Positions 25,453 to 34,665 are shown, counted from the first letter of the stretch. The stretch: 64,000 nt of DNA from an uncultured Nioella sp. (GCA_947498125.1 CANMJH010000003.1:285808-349807), one strand, 5' to 3'. Translations and numbers: made by a program. The notes: generated from the sequence alone by a model not told the origin.

Positions 25453-25552
25453 CGCCTAAATTGTCCCGAAATTTTGACAGGTGCTGATAAAGGCGGGTTT
25501 CCCCGAGCAAAACCCTGTGCCAGTCTTTGGTTGAATAAAAAGTGAGGTCCGC

Positions 25553-26239
25553 ATGCCGATCAAAACCGTCATCTTTGACGCCTATGGCACGATCTATGAT
25601 GTGAACGCCGCTGCCCGGCAGGTTGCAGCTGAGCCGGGCCAAGAAAACTTCGCCGCGATCTGGGAAGAGGTCAGCGCCCATTGGCGCGCTAAACAGCTGC
25701 AATACACTTGGATTAGGGCCATCACCCGCCGGCATGTGGATTTCTGGCGCGTGACGCAAGACGGTTTGGATTGGGCGCTTGAAAAGACCGGTCAAAGCGA
25801 TCCTGAGCTGCGCGAGCGCCTGCTTAGTCTTTACTACACGCTGGATGCCTATCCAGAAGTGCCCGGCGTTTTGGCTGGGCTGGGCGCGGCGGGATACGGC
25901 GTGGCGATATTGTCAAACGGCGCGCCCGAGATGCTGAATGCCGCCGCCGACAGCGCCGGGATATCCGAGTTTTTGGATGCGAATTTGAGCGTTGAAAGCG
26001 TCGGTATTTTCAAACCCGACGCGCGGGTTTACGACCTAGTTGGCGCTCGCTTTGAGACCGCGCCAGAAGAGGTGCTGTTTGTCTCGTCAAATGGTTGGGA
26101 TGTCACCTCGGCCGGGGCCTATGGGTTCCGTACCGTTTGGGTCAATCGCGCAGGTGAGCCATTGGACCGCCTGCCTGATCCCCCTGACCATATTGCCCCC
26201 GACCTGGCGGACATTCTGCAAATTGCGAGTACACTATGA
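25553..26239 (+). CDS. Haloacid dehalogenase type II-like HAD hydrolase
   Basis: A 228-residue HAD enzyme close to (S)-2-haloacid dehalogenases (EC 3.8.1.2). Motif I DAYGTIYD carries the nucleophile Asp9, motif II is in ILSNGAPEM, the lysine region is GIFKPDARVYDL, and the final motif SSNGWDVTSAGAYGF has the dehalogenase-type SSNxWD form instead of the phosphatase DD. It hydrolyses carbon-halogen bonds of short 2-haloacids; activity on other substrates is possible. It is the first of four genes joined by ATGA overlaps, with its promoter in the 100 bases before it. Confidence 0.88.
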   Translation: MPIKTVIFDAYGTIYDVNAAARQVAAEPGQENFAAIWEEVSAHWRAKQLQYTWIRAITRRHVDFWRVTQDGLDWALEKTGQSDPELRERLLSLYYTLDAYPEVPGVLAGLGAAGYGVAILSNGAPEMLNAAADSAGISEFLDANLSVESVGIFKPDARVYDLVGARFETAPEEVLFVSSNGWDVTSAGAYGFRTVWVNRAGEPLDRLPDPPDHIAPDLADILQIASTL

Positions 26240-27075
26240 TAGATCGGTTCAAGACGGCAGATGGCCTAGACCTTGCCTATGATATCACCGGGCAGGGGCC
26301 TGATTTGCTGTGTCTGGCAGGGCTGACGCGGAACATGGATGATTTCCTGCCCGTCGTTGATCAGTTTGCGGGCATAGCGCGGGTGATCCGGCTGGATAGC
26401 CGGGGGCGCGGCGCGTCGGATTTTGATCCAGACTTTATGAACTATTCGATCCTGCAAGAGGCCAACGACGCGCTCGCCCTCATGGATCACTTGGGTCTTA
26501 ACTCGGTCGCCGTGTTGGGAACCTCGCGGGGCGGGCTTTTGGCGATGACGATGAATGTGCTGCGCCCCGGCTGCCTTTCCGCGGTGATTTTCAACGATGT
26601 CGGCCCGGTGATAGACGAAGCGGGATTGGCGTTTATCGGGCAGTATTTGGGGCAGCCCCCTGCATTTGGCAGCATGGCCGAGGCTGAGGCGCGTTTGCCA
26701 ACCTCCATGGCCAAAGCCGGATTTAGCGGTGTGTCCAAGGCAACTTGGGCCGCGCATTGCCGGGCGCTATGGCGCGAGGATAACGGCAAGCTGGCGCTGC
26801 GATATGATCCAAAGTTGCGCGATGCGGTTTTGGCGCAAACCAAGGGGCTAAACCCGCCCGACCTCTGGCCGGTTTTTGATGCTTTGGCCGCGTTGCCGCT
26901 TGGCCTGATCCGGGGCGAAAATTCGAATATTTTGTCCAAAGACACCTATGATGAGATGCGGCGTAGGCGGCCCGACATGGCGGGGGTCGATATTCCGGAT
27001 CGAGGTCATGTGCCGTTTTTGGACGAGCCCGAGGCCGTTTCCGTTATTCAATCTGTTCTGGACCACCTGACATGA
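26236..27075 (+). CDS. Alpha/beta hydrolase
   Basis: A 279-residue alpha/beta hydrolase. The HGxx-like region is at LLCLAGLTRNMDDF, the second motif is RLDSRGRGASDFD, the nucleophile elbow is GTSRGG with Ser, and the catalytic His is in DRGHVPFLDEPE near the end. Length and motifs fit esterases or C-C bond hydrolases. The start overlaps the HAD stop by ATGA, and its stop overlaps the dehydratase start in the same way. The substrate is unknown; a shared pathway with the dehalogenase-like enzyme is suggested by the coupling. Confidence 0.85.
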   Translation: MIDRFKTADGLDLAYDITGQGPDLLCLAGLTRNMDDFLPVVDQFAGIARVIRLDSRGRGASDFDPDFMNYSILQEANDALALMDHLGLNSVAVLGTSRGGLLAMTMNVLRPGCLSAVIFNDVGPVIDEAGLAFIGQYLGQPPAFGSMAEAEARLPTSMAKAGFSGVSKATWAAHCRALWREDNGKLALRYDPKLRDAVLAQTKGLNPPDLWPVFDALAALPLGLIRGENSNILSKDTYDEMRRRRPDMAGVDIPDRGHVPFLDEPEAVSVIQSVLDHLT

Positions 27076-28058
27076 CCGATATTTCTTCCATCCGCGCTGC
27101 CGCCGGGCGGCTTAATGGCTATGGGCGGCGCACGCCGCTCCTAAGCTCGCCTTTTCTGGATGCCCTTGCGGGGCGCCGCGTTTTGGTCAAGCCAGAAACC
27201 CTGCAGCACACCGGAAGCTTTAAGTTTCGTGGTGCGTATTCCGCGATTTCCGCGCTGGATGAGGCAACGCGCGCGGCCGGTGTTTTGGCTTTCTCGTCCG
27301 GAAATCATGCGCAGGGCGTCGCCTATGCGGCCCAGTTGCATGGCATCTCCGCGGTCATCGTCATGCCGAATGACGCGCCCGCCCTCAAGATTGCCAATAC
27401 CAAAGCTTATGGCGCGGAGGTTGTGCTTTATGATCGGCCCGGCGGCGAAAACCGCGAAGAGATTGGAGCGAAACTAGCCGATGAGCGCGGCCTGACCCTG
27501 ATCCGCCCTTATGATGAGCCGATGGTGATCGCCGGACAAGGGACGGTTGGCCTTGAGATTGCAGAAGATGCTGCCGCGATGGGGATTGCGGATGCCGAAG
27601 TTTTGGTGTGTTGCGGCGGCGGCGGCCTGACATCTGGCATTGCCACGGCGCTTGAGGCTGACGCGCCCGGCTTTGTGACCCGCCCAGTTGAACCAGAGGG
27701 CTTCGATGATGTCGCACGGTCGCTGATCTCGGGTCATCGTGAAAACAACAATCGCCAGTCGGGGTCAATTTGCGACGCGATCATTACGCCCAGCCCGGGC
27801 GAAATCACATTTCCGATCATGCACCGGCTGTGCGGTCCGGGGATTGCCGTGCCTGAAGACGACTGCCTGCGGGCCATGGCTGCTGCGTTTTTGCGGCTTA
27901 AAATCGTGGCCGAGCCGGGGGGCGCTGTCGCGCTTGCGGCGGCGCTGTATCATGGCGACCAGTTGAACACAGATACGGTCATTGCAGTCGTTTCAGGCGG
28001 TAATGTCGACACAGGGCTTTTTGCAGAAGCCTTGGCGAAATATGGGGAAGAGGCATGA
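27072..28058 (+). CDS. PLP-dependent threonine/serine dehydratase-like enzyme
   Basis: A 328-residue fold-type II PLP enzyme. Lys51 in SFKFRGAYSAIS forms the aldimine, SSGNHAQGVAYAA binds substrate, and CCGGGGLTSGIA binds the cofactor phosphate. There is no C-terminal regulatory (ACT-like) domain, so it belongs with catabolic threonine or serine dehydratases/racemases (TdcB/SRR-like, or 3-hydroxyaspartate dehydratase) rather than biosynthetic IlvA. It deaminates a hydroxy-amino acid to a 2-oxoacid. It is the third gene of the coupled run, with ATGA overlaps at both ends. Confidence 0.88.
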   Translation: MTDISSIRAAAGRLNGYGRRTPLLSSPFLDALAGRRVLVKPETLQHTGSFKFRGAYSAISALDEATRAAGVLAFSSGNHAQGVAYAAQLHGISAVIVMPNDAPALKIANTKAYGAEVVLYDRPGGENREEIGAKLADERGLTLIRPYDEPMVIAGQGTVGLEIAEDAAAMGIADAEVLVCCGGGGLTSGIATALEADAPGFVTRPVEPEGFDDVARSLISGHRENNNRQSGSICDAIITPSPGEITFPIMHRLCGPGIAVPEDDCLRAMAAAFLRLKIVAEPGGAVALAAALYHGDQLNTDTVIAVVSGGNVDTGLFAEALAKYGEEA

Positions 28059-29254
28059 GCGATATTACCGTTGCGAGTTTCAACGTGAAGAACCTGATTG
28101 AAGCCAATCAGGAATATTACCGGTTTGAGCAATATTCGACCGAAGAACACGCATGGAAACGCGATTGGCTGGCCGATCAGGTGCTGGCGCTAGATGCGGA
28201 TTTAATAGGCTTTCAAGAGATCTTCTCGGAGGCGGCCTTGCGGGACGTCGTCGATGAAGCGGATGCGCGGGCCGCTGCGCTCAATGAGGTGGCTCAACCC
28301 ACGCCGGGCAGCCGCTACGCGCGAAAAGCCATTTTTCGGCGGCTCAAGGCCGAGGGCTATAAAGAGGCATCACTGGCTTTCGCCCCGAACCTAAACGATA
28401 GCGGGCCGGGCGAACGGCGTCCGGGCGTTGCGATCCTGTCGCGGATGGGTTTTGTCGGCGAGCCTGAAATCATTCAACAGATTGACCCGGCGCTTGAGAT
28501 ACCCTTCTCGGCGCTAGGAGGAGATGCCAGCGCAGGGAGCTTCACGCTGAAACGCCTTTCTCGTCCGATCCTTAAGGCGCGGGTGCCAATGGGCAATGCT
28601 GTGGTGACGGTTTTCAACTGCCACCTGAAATCAAAGCTGGGCGAGTTTGACCGGCCCGCTGGCGCTGATTTTGCGCCTGCTGCCGACCTGACGGCCTATG
28701 ATCCTGTAGCGCGGGCGATGGGCAGCCTGCGCGCCGCTCTGCGCCGAATGGCCGAAGCATTTGTCTTGCGCCGCGCCATTGTGGACGAGTTAAAGGACGG
28801 GAACCCGGTAATCGTTATGGGCGATTTCAACGATCACGAAAATGCCGTATCGTCCGAAATTATCGCGGGCGAGGCGCCGTTTAAGAATTACTCTTGGATG
28901 CGCCGCCATGATGCACGCCACGCAAATGACCGCTACACGCGTGAAGAAAACGAACAGATCACGGGCGATGTTGAGGCGGCGCGCCTCTTTTCAGCCGAGC
29001 GCATGTTTGTTCGCAAATCCTTGCGCGACATGGTGTATACGGCCGCGTTTGGCGGCAAGTTTGAAAGCATTGATCAGATATTCATGTCCCGGCATTTTCA
29101 CCCTGATAATGGCGGACGAATTGGCGAGATGACCTACTTCTCGGTCCTGAATGATCATCTAACCGATGGATCACATCCGGAAGCGCCGTATAACAAACTG
29201 GCCTCGGATCACGGGCAAATCATGGCGCATCTTTCCATGCGAGACGATGCGTAA
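28055..29254 (+). CDS. Endonuclease/exonuclease/phosphatase (EEP) family protein
   Basis: A 399-residue protein without a signal peptide. EEP hallmarks are the N-terminal VASFNVKNL, the metal-binding Glu in IGFQEIFS, the VFNCHLKS block, VIVMGDFNDHEN with the catalytic Asp/Asn, and the C-terminal LASDHGQI with its terminal Asp-His. All catalytic residues are present. The fold acts on DNA, RNA, phospholipids or inositol phosphates, so the substrate is open. It is the last gene of the four-gene coupled operon and converges with the MFS gene with no spacing. Confidence 0.85.
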   Translation: MSDITVASFNVKNLIEANQEYYRFEQYSTEEHAWKRDWLADQVLALDADLIGFQEIFSEAALRDVVDEADARAAALNEVAQPTPGSRYARKAIFRRLKAEGYKEASLAFAPNLNDSGPGERRPGVAILSRMGFVGEPEIIQQIDPALEIPFSALGGDASAGSFTLKRLSRPILKARVPMGNAVVTVFNCHLKSKLGEFDRPAGADFAPAADLTAYDPVARAMGSLRAALRRMAEAFVLRRAIVDELKDGNPVIVMGDFNDHENAVSSEIIAGEAPFKNYSWMRRHDARHANDRYTREENEQITGDVEAARLFSAERMFVRKSLRDMVYTAAFGGKFESIDQIFMSRHFHPDNGGRIGEMTYFSVLNDHLTDGSHPEAPYNKLASDHGQIMAHLSMRDDA

Positions 29255-30514
29255 TCAGCCCCCGCCTTCTTGCCCCGCCCGCAATCTGGGCAGGATCAGC
29301 ACATAAATCGTGATGGCCACAATGATGAGCGCCAGCGCCAAGAAAAACGGCGCGCCCGGCAGGAAAATAGGGGCGTTTTCATTGGTGAAATAGCGGAAGG
29401 TTTCGGCCATCAAAAGCGGTGAAATAACCGATGCAACCGCGCTGATGGATCCGACCACGCCCTGCAATTCGCCTTGCTGATCTTCCCCTGCCGCGCGGCT
29501 CATAATCGAGTTCATCGCCGGGGTCGCGATCGAAGCCACCGCAGCGATGGGGGTGATCACCCAGATCATCCATGCATGACTTGCCAAGCCAAAGCAGATG
29601 AAAATCACCATGTCCAATACCAGTGCCCATAGCAGTGTTTGAAACTCGCCCAATCGGGGCAGAATGAGGCGGATCAGCCAGACTTGCACGACGACAGTCG
29701 CAACGCCGTAAACCGTAAGTGAGATGCCGACCAACTGCTCGCTCCAGCCAAAGCTGGCTTGCGTGTAATAGACCCAGATTGTGGGGTAGATCATGCCAGC
29801 AACCATGAAGAAGAACAGCATGACCAGCATCCATCCCATTCCGGGCAATTGCTTTACTTGTAAAAAGCCGCCAAGCGGATTGGCGCGGCGCCACTGAAAC
29901 GGGCGTCGTTTGGAATGGGCCAGAGATTCCGGCAAGATGAAATACCCTGCAATAGCGCTTAGGCCCGCTATCGCAGCTGACGCATAAAACGGCGCGCGCG
30001 CGCCGAATTCGGCCAAAAAGCCTCCAAGCGCGGGGCCGAGTATGAAACCAACCCCAAACCCGGCAGAGATAAGACCAAAGGCTTCGGCCCGTTTTTCCCG
30101 CGTTGTGACATCCGCCACATAGGCGGTTGCCGTTGCATAGGTCGCCGCCAAAGCGCCGGCGATGATCCGGCCCAATAACAAAAGCCAAATCGTGTGGGCC
30201 TGCGCCATAATTAAGTAATCCACAGCCAAAGCGGCCAATGCGATCAGCAGAACCGGGCGGCGTCCGAACCGGTCAGATATATTGCCGACAGTCGGACTAA
30301 GCAGGAATTGAGTGGCCGCAAAGGCAGCCAATAAAATGCCTCCCCACCGCGCAGCATCGGACAAATCCACGCCCTGAATTTCCCGAATGAGATCGGGCAG
30401 CACCGGCATAATGATGCCAAACCCCATCGCGTCGACGACAATGGTCAGCACAACAAAGAATATAGGCAGGCGGTTATCCTGCAGTTCAGGGTCTGCTTCG
30501 GTCTGGGCAGTCAT
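29255..30514 (-). CDS. MFS transporter of the Tet/TCR type
   Basis: A 419-residue 12-helix major facilitator. The first helix reads FFVVLTIVVDAMGFGIIMPVLP, and motif A between helices 2 and 3 is GNISDRFGRRPVLL, as in TetA-type drug/H+ antiporters. The later GVGFILGPALGGFL is motif C of exporters. It probably pumps out drugs or metabolites at the inner membrane. Its start overlaps the stop of the upstream hydrolase gene by four bases, so hydrolase and exporter are made together. Confidence 0.9.
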   Translation of the reverse strand: MTAQTEADPELQDNRLPIFFVVLTIVVDAMGFGIIMPVLPDLIREIQGVDLSDAARWGGILLAAFAATQFLLSPTVGNISDRFGRRPVLLIALAALAVDYLIMAQAHTIWLLLLGRIIAGALAATYATATAYVADVTTREKRAEAFGLISAGFGVGFILGPALGGFLAEFGARAPFYASAAIAGLSAIAGYFILPESLAHSKRRPFQWRRANPLGGFLQVKQLPGMGWMLVMLFFFMVAGMIYPTIWVYYTQASFGWSEQLVGISLTVYGVATVVVQVWLIRLILPRLGEFQTLLWALVLDMVIFICFGLASHAWMIWVITPIAAVASIATPAMNSIMSRAAGEDQQGELQGVVGSISAVASVISPLLMAETFRYFTNENAPIFLPGAPFFLALALIIVAITIYVLILPRLRAGQEGGG

Positions 30515-31305
30515 TTTCTGGCTCCGTGGCCAATCGCCTTAAGGAATGTCCGCAGTTTGGCACTGAATTCCTCAGGCCGGTCAAGGGGCGGTAAATGGCC
30601 TGCGCCGCGAAGCAAGTGAAACTCCGCCCCCGGAATAAGCTCGGCCAGATCGCGTTGCATATCGGGGGGGACTGCGCGGTCTTCTGTGCCAGCTACAACC
30701 AATGTTGGAAGGCGCAAGCCGCTGGTTGGGGTGATCATATCGGTGCCCGAAATCGCCGCCATAACGCCAAGATAGCCCTCGGGGTTTGTTGCGGCGAGTT
30801 GGATTTGTACAGGGTCACCCCACCCTTCGGAAAGCGAAGATTTCGAAAACCAGCGCGGAATTTGATGGGCTATCTCAGGCGTTAGGCCTTGCTTTTTAAT
30901 GGCGTCCATCCGCGCCTGCCAATGGCTTGGAAACCCAAGCCGTGTGGCAGTGCCTGTCAGAACAAGCGCCCGCACTTGATCAAGCCGTTTTACGGCCAGC
31001 GCCTGCGCAATCAGCCCGCCTGCGCCCAGACCAACCACAACGGCCTCGCGAATTTCAAGGTGATCCAGCACCCCTTCCATATCGCGCACCAATGCCCCCA
31101 TATTGTAGGGCGCATTTGGAACATCAGACTGACCATGCCCGCGAAGATCGACGCCGACACATCTAAATTCGGTCAGGTCTTTTGTGACCGGTGTCCAAAT
31201 GCGGTGATCTTGGCCAAGCCCATGCACGAATACGACGGGCGCCGCCGTTTTCGTGCCCGTGTGTGAAATATGAAGGGCGGAATTGGGCAAGGAAATGAGA
31301 GGCAT
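30511..31305 (-). CDS. Alpha/beta hydrolase
   Basis: A 264-residue enzyme of the 3-oxoadipate enol-lactonase/haloperoxidase-like alpha/beta hydrolase group. It has VFVHGLGQDHRIW (oxyanion HG), GVDLRGHGQSDVP, a region VVVGLGAGGLIAQALA where the nucleophile elbow would lie, and the catalytic His in LRGAGHLPPLDRP. In the elbow the expected Ser is Ala (GLGAGG rather than GxSxGG), so it may be catalytically unusual or inactive. It is the first gene of a two-gene operon with the MFS exporter. Confidence 0.82.
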   Translation of the reverse strand: MPLISLPNSALHISHTGTKTAAPVVFVHGLGQDHRIWTPVTKDLTEFRCVGVDLRGHGQSDVPNAPYNMGALVRDMEGVLDHLEIREAVVVGLGAGGLIAQALAVKRLDQVRALVLTGTATRLGFPSHWQARMDAIKKQGLTPEIAHQIPRWFSKSSLSEGWGDPVQIQLAATNPEGYLGVMAAISGTDMITPTSGLRLPTLVVAGTEDRAVPPDMQRDLAELIPGAEFHLLRGAGHLPPLDRPEEFSAKLRTFLKAIGHGARK

Positions 31306-31512
31306 GTCAGGTGAGTTTCCAAAAAACAGCGAGGCTTACATATTGCCCTATCTGGGCCGCTTGAAAAAATTGAGCAAGATGGGTTTTCAAAGCTTTTTGC
31401 GCGGATGTCGCGAATGGGCAAAATTGGGTCCGTTTCTTTGCGCGCGTGGCGGCTGCCAACTTGCCAATGCTTGGTATGAAAAAGGTGGCCAAACCAAAGA
31501 AGGAGAGCCCCA

Positions 31513-32595
31513 ATGACCAAGGTCAAAGCTGCGATTTGCCGGGAGTTTGGAAGAGATCTGACCATCGAGGAGGTGACGTTACGCGCCCCTGAAATGGGCG
31601 AGGTTGAGGTAAAGCTGGACGCGGTCGCGATTTGCCATTCGGATATTTCCTATATCGATGGGGGCTGGGGCGGCACTTTGCCTGCGGTTTACGGGCATGA
31701 AGCGGCGGGGCGGATCACGGCGGTTGGGCCGGGCGTTGCGTCCTATGAGATTGGTCAAAAAGTCTTGGTTACTTTGATTAAGTCCTGCGGAACCTGCGCC
31801 CCCTGCGCCTCAGGTGCGCCGGTTTATTGCGCTGGCAGCGAAGAAGAAACGCCCGCCATCACGCTTGCCGATGGCACGGCCGCCGAAAAGGCGATGAATT
31901 GCGGTGCCTTTGCCGAGGCCGCCGTTGTCCATCAAAGCCAGATTGCGCCTTTGCCGGACGACATGGCATCGGATGTGGCCTGTCTTTTGGCGTGCGGTGT
32001 GATCACGGGCATGGGTGCGGTCATTAATACGGCGGCCGTGCGCCCCGGTCAGACGGTTGTCGTCATCGGTGCGGGCGGTGTCGGGTTAAACGCCATTCAA
32101 GGCGCACGGGTTGCGGGCGCTGGCCGGATCATTGCCGTCGACTTGTCGGAAGAAAAACTGGAGGACGCAAAAGAGTTCGGTGCAACCGACGGCGTATTGG
32201 CCAGCATCGACGCGCCGTGGGAAGAGGTCGCGCGCATCACAGGCGGCACGATGGCGGATGCGCTTTTCATCACTGTTGGCGCCATTCCCGCCTTCGAAAA
32301 AGCGTGGAATTATCTTGCGCGCGGCGGCGTAGCTTATGCGGTTGGCATGCCTCATGTCGGCGCCGAAGCGCGGTATGAGCCGGTCAACGTCGCCTCAGCC
32401 GGTCAGGGTCTGATTGGATCAAAAATGGGCGACGCGGTTTTGGCGCGGGATATCCCATGGATGGTTGACATGTATGCCCAAGGGCGGCTGAAACTGGATG
32501 AACTGGTTTCAGGGCGGTGGCGTCTTGATCAGATTAACGAGGCGATTGCAGACACCAAATCGGGGACGGCCCGGCGCAATGTGGTGATCTTGTAG
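31513..32595 (+). CDS. Zinc-dependent alcohol dehydrogenase
   Basis: A 360-residue medium-chain dehydrogenase of the class III-like type. Catalytic zinc ligands are Cys in AICHSDISYIDG and the His/Glu of YGHEAAGRI. Three cysteines of the structural zinc loop are seen in SCGTCAPCASGAPVYC. The Rossmann motif is VVIGAGGVGLNAI. It oxidises an alcohol with NAD(P); the substrate is unknown. An AAGGAGAG ribosome site precedes the ATG, and a 207-base upstream region holds its promoter. It is followed by an enolase-superfamily dehydratase on the same strand, 27 bases away, so the pair may serve one sugar or hydroxy-acid route. Confidence 0.9.
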   Translation: MTKVKAAICREFGRDLTIEEVTLRAPEMGEVEVKLDAVAICHSDISYIDGGWGGTLPAVYGHEAAGRITAVGPGVASYEIGQKVLVTLIKSCGTCAPCASGAPVYCAGSEEETPAITLADGTAAEKAMNCGAFAEAAVVHQSQIAPLPDDMASDVACLLACGVITGMGAVINTAAVRPGQTVVVIGAGGVGLNAIQGARVAGAGRIIAVDLSEEKLEDAKEFGATDGVLASIDAPWEEVARITGGTMADALFITVGAIPAFEKAWNYLARGGVAYAVGMPHVGAEARYEPVNVASAGQGLIGSKMGDAVLARDIPWMVDMYAQGRLKLDELVSGRWRLDQINEAIADTKSGTARRNVVIL

Positions 32596-32622
32596 CGCGC
32601 TAAATGTGAAAGGCGGCGGGCC

Positions 32623-33846
32623 ATGCAGCTCAAAGATCTTGAGATTTTCATTGTGGCCCCACCAAACCCCGGTATGGGGGGGCGCTATTGGATTTTTCCA
32701 AAACTGACGACCGCCTGTGGGATTTCCGGTTATGGCGAATGCTATGCGACCTCGGTCGGCCCAGATGCAATGCGGGCTGTTATCGACGATGTGTTTGGCC
32801 GCTATTTCAAGGGTGAGAACCCCGAAGATATCGAGCGGATGTTCCGCCGGACCTATTCCAGCGGCTTTACCGGCCGTCCGGACCTGACGGTCATCGGGGC
32901 TTTTTCTGGGCTTGAGATGGCGTGCTGGGATATTGTTGGAAAAAGCCGGGGCCGTCCGGTTTGGGCCCTGATGGGCGGACGGATGAATGAGCGTTTGCGC
33001 GCCTATACCTACCTCTATCCGTTGCCAAAGCATGATCCGGTGAAATTCTGGACAGATCCCGATATGGCGGCCGAGGCGGCCTTGGCCGCGGTTGATGCGG
33101 GATGGACGGCGGTCAAGTTCGACCCTGCCGGTCCCTATACGATGCGTGGCGGACATATGCCGGCAATGTCGGATATCAGCCTGTCGATCGCGTTTTGCAA
33201 AGCCATCCGCGGCGCCATTGGTGACAAGGCGGACATGTTATTTGGCACACACGGGCAGTTCACAGCGGGCGGTGCCATTCGATTGGGTCATGCAATCGAA
33301 CCCTATTCACCTCTCTGGTACGAAGAACCCGTGGGTCCTGATAATCATGTTGCAATGGCCGAGGTTGCGCGAGCCGTGCGTATCCCTGTCGCCACCGGCG
33401 AGCGGCTCTGCACCAAAGCAGAATTCACGGATGTCTTGCGCTCTGGCGCGGCCAACATTCTGCAACCGGCTTTGGGCCGGGCAGGGGGACTTTGGGAGGC
33501 CAAGAAAATTGCGACGCTGGCGGAAGGGTTCGGCGCACAGGTCGCGCCGCATCTTTATGCAGGACCGGTTGAATGGGCCGCAAATATTCAATTGGCCACC
33601 ACCTGCCCGAACCTTTTGATGATTGAGACGATCAACACTGCGTTTCACCGCGATCTGATTGGCGAAGCGTTTGAGGTTGATCGCGGATTTGTAACGCCCA
33701 CCGAGGCGCCGGGTTTGGGAATAGATTTTAACGAAGATTTGGCCCGCGCCCATGCCAATTCGCGCGAAGGTTTGCATTTGGAAATGCAGGACGACCCATG
33801 CGATTGGCAAAACGGGAACAGCTTTGCAGGCGGATCACCCGATTAG
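32623..33846 (+). CDS. Mandelate racemase/muconate lactonizing enzyme family protein
   Basis: A 407-residue enolase-superfamily enzyme. The capping domain is followed by a barrel with VKFDPAGPY, the first metal region in DMLFGTHGQFT, Glu in WYEEPVGPDN, Glu in VATGERLC and a catalytic His in APHLYAGPVEW. This layout resembles D-galactonate or related acid-sugar dehydratases (MR subgroup with His-Asp dyad) more than muconate cycloisomerase. It dehydrates or epimerises an acid-sugar or hydroxy-acid. It sits behind a zinc dehydrogenase and converges with a FadR-type regulator, a common setting for sugar-acid catabolism. No transporter is adjacent. Confidence 0.85.
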   Translation: MQLKDLEIFIVAPPNPGMGGRYWIFPKLTTACGISGYGECYATSVGPDAMRAVIDDVFGRYFKGENPEDIERMFRRTYSSGFTGRPDLTVIGAFSGLEMACWDIVGKSRGRPVWALMGGRMNERLRAYTYLYPLPKHDPVKFWTDPDMAAEAALAAVDAGWTAVKFDPAGPYTMRGGHMPAMSDISLSIAFCKAIRGAIGDKADMLFGTHGQFTAGGAIRLGHAIEPYSPLWYEEPVGPDNHVAMAEVARAVRIPVATGERLCTKAEFTDVLRSGAANILQPALGRAGGLWEAKKIATLAEGFGAQVAPHLYAGPVEWAANIQLATTCPNLLMIETINTAFHRDLIGEAFEVDRGFVTPTEAPGLGIDFNEDLARAHANSREGLHLEMQDDPCDWQNGNSFAGGSPD

Positions 33847-33858
33847 ACCGCCCTTAAC

Positions 33859-34626
33859 TTACCCGCCTTGTTCATGCGCGTAGCGGAGTTTGGCGATCTC
33901 TTCATTTCGGGCAATCTTGTGTTGAAGGTCCAATGCATCCTCAACAAAATTCAGATGTTCATGGATTGCGGCGCGCGCGGCATCCGGGTCTCGGGTTTGA
34001 ATGCCGCTATTTATGGCGCGATGATGCGCAAGCAGGATGTCCCGCGTGTCGCGTTGTTTGAACATGACAGAGCGGTTGTAGAAGACGCCTTCTTGCAAGA
34101 GGTCAAACATCGAACGCATCATATGAAGCATGATTACGTTATGGCTGGCCTCGATAATTGCCATGTGAAACTGTGCATCTAGCCCGGCTTCGTCCGACGG
34201 ATTCCGCTTAGAGTGAGCGACCTCCATCTTCTGAAAAATCGCATCGATGACTTTCAAATCAGTTTCTGTGCCAGATTGTGCAGCGCGGGCGGCGGCGTTG
34301 CCCTCAAGCTCGCGGCGGAACGAGATATAGTCGATCACCGCTTCATCGTAAGTGGCGAAAAGCCGAATAAGGGCAGGTGAAAAGGCGCTGCCCAGCACGT
34401 CAGCCACATAGATCCCCGCGCCGGCCCGGGTAGTCAAAAGCCCGCGATCCTGAAGTTCGGCAACAGCTTCGCGCAAGCTGGGGCGTGACACGCCAAGGCG
34501 TTCTGACAGTTCACGTTCGGAAGGCAGGCGTTCGCCGGGGCGCAAGATGCCGCGTAGGACCAATTCTTCGATCTGGCGCACAACGGAGTGCGAAAGCTTC
34601 TCAGCGTCGATCTTTTGAAACGGCAT
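33859..34626 (-). CDS. FadR-type GntR family transcriptional regulator
   Basis: A 255-residue regulator. I choose the ATG at 34626 because GAGGAGGG lies upstream; the longer frame starts at a TTG with no site. The winged helix contains ILRPGERLPSERELSERLGVSRPSLREAVAELQDRGLL, the GntR signature. The C-terminal FCD domain (about 85-225) is helical, with metal-binding His residues suggested by DAQFHMAII and LLAHHRAI. FCD regulators of the LldR/PdhR/UxuR type bind organic or sugar acids, so the converging enolase-superfamily gene is a natural target. A palindrome directly upstream suggests autoregulation. Confidence 0.9.
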   Translation of the reverse strand: MPFQKIDAEKLSHSVVRQIEELVLRGILRPGERLPSERELSERLGVSRPSLREAVAELQDRGLLTTRAGAGIYVADVLGSAFSPALIRLFATYDEAVIDYISFRRELEGNAAARAAQSGTETDLKVIDAIFQKMEVAHSKRNPSDEAGLDAQFHMAIIEASHNVIMLHMMRSMFDLLQEGVFYNRSVMFKQRDTRDILLAHHRAINSGIQTRDPDAARAAIHEHLNFVEDALDLQHKIARNEEIAKLRYAHEQGG

Positions 34627-34646
34627 GGCTCGGACCCTCCTCTGAC

Positions 34647-34665
34647 TGGTCAAGTTAAGTGACCA
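34647..34665. promoter_or_regulatory. Palindrome upstream of the FadR-type gene
   Basis: TGGTCA (34647-34652), spacer AGTTAAG, TGACCA (34660-34665). The sequence resembles the TGGTC/GACCA half-sites of FadR-subfamily GntR regulators and lies 21 bases before the chosen start codon, as expected for a self-repressing site. Confidence 0.6.

Noticed and set aside
31283..31516. Plus-strand 77-residue frame that ends in the alcohol dehydrogenase start
   Set aside because: It overlaps the divergent hydrolase start, lacks a ribosome site and has no recognisable pattern; it is more likely the promoter region of the dehydrogenase.
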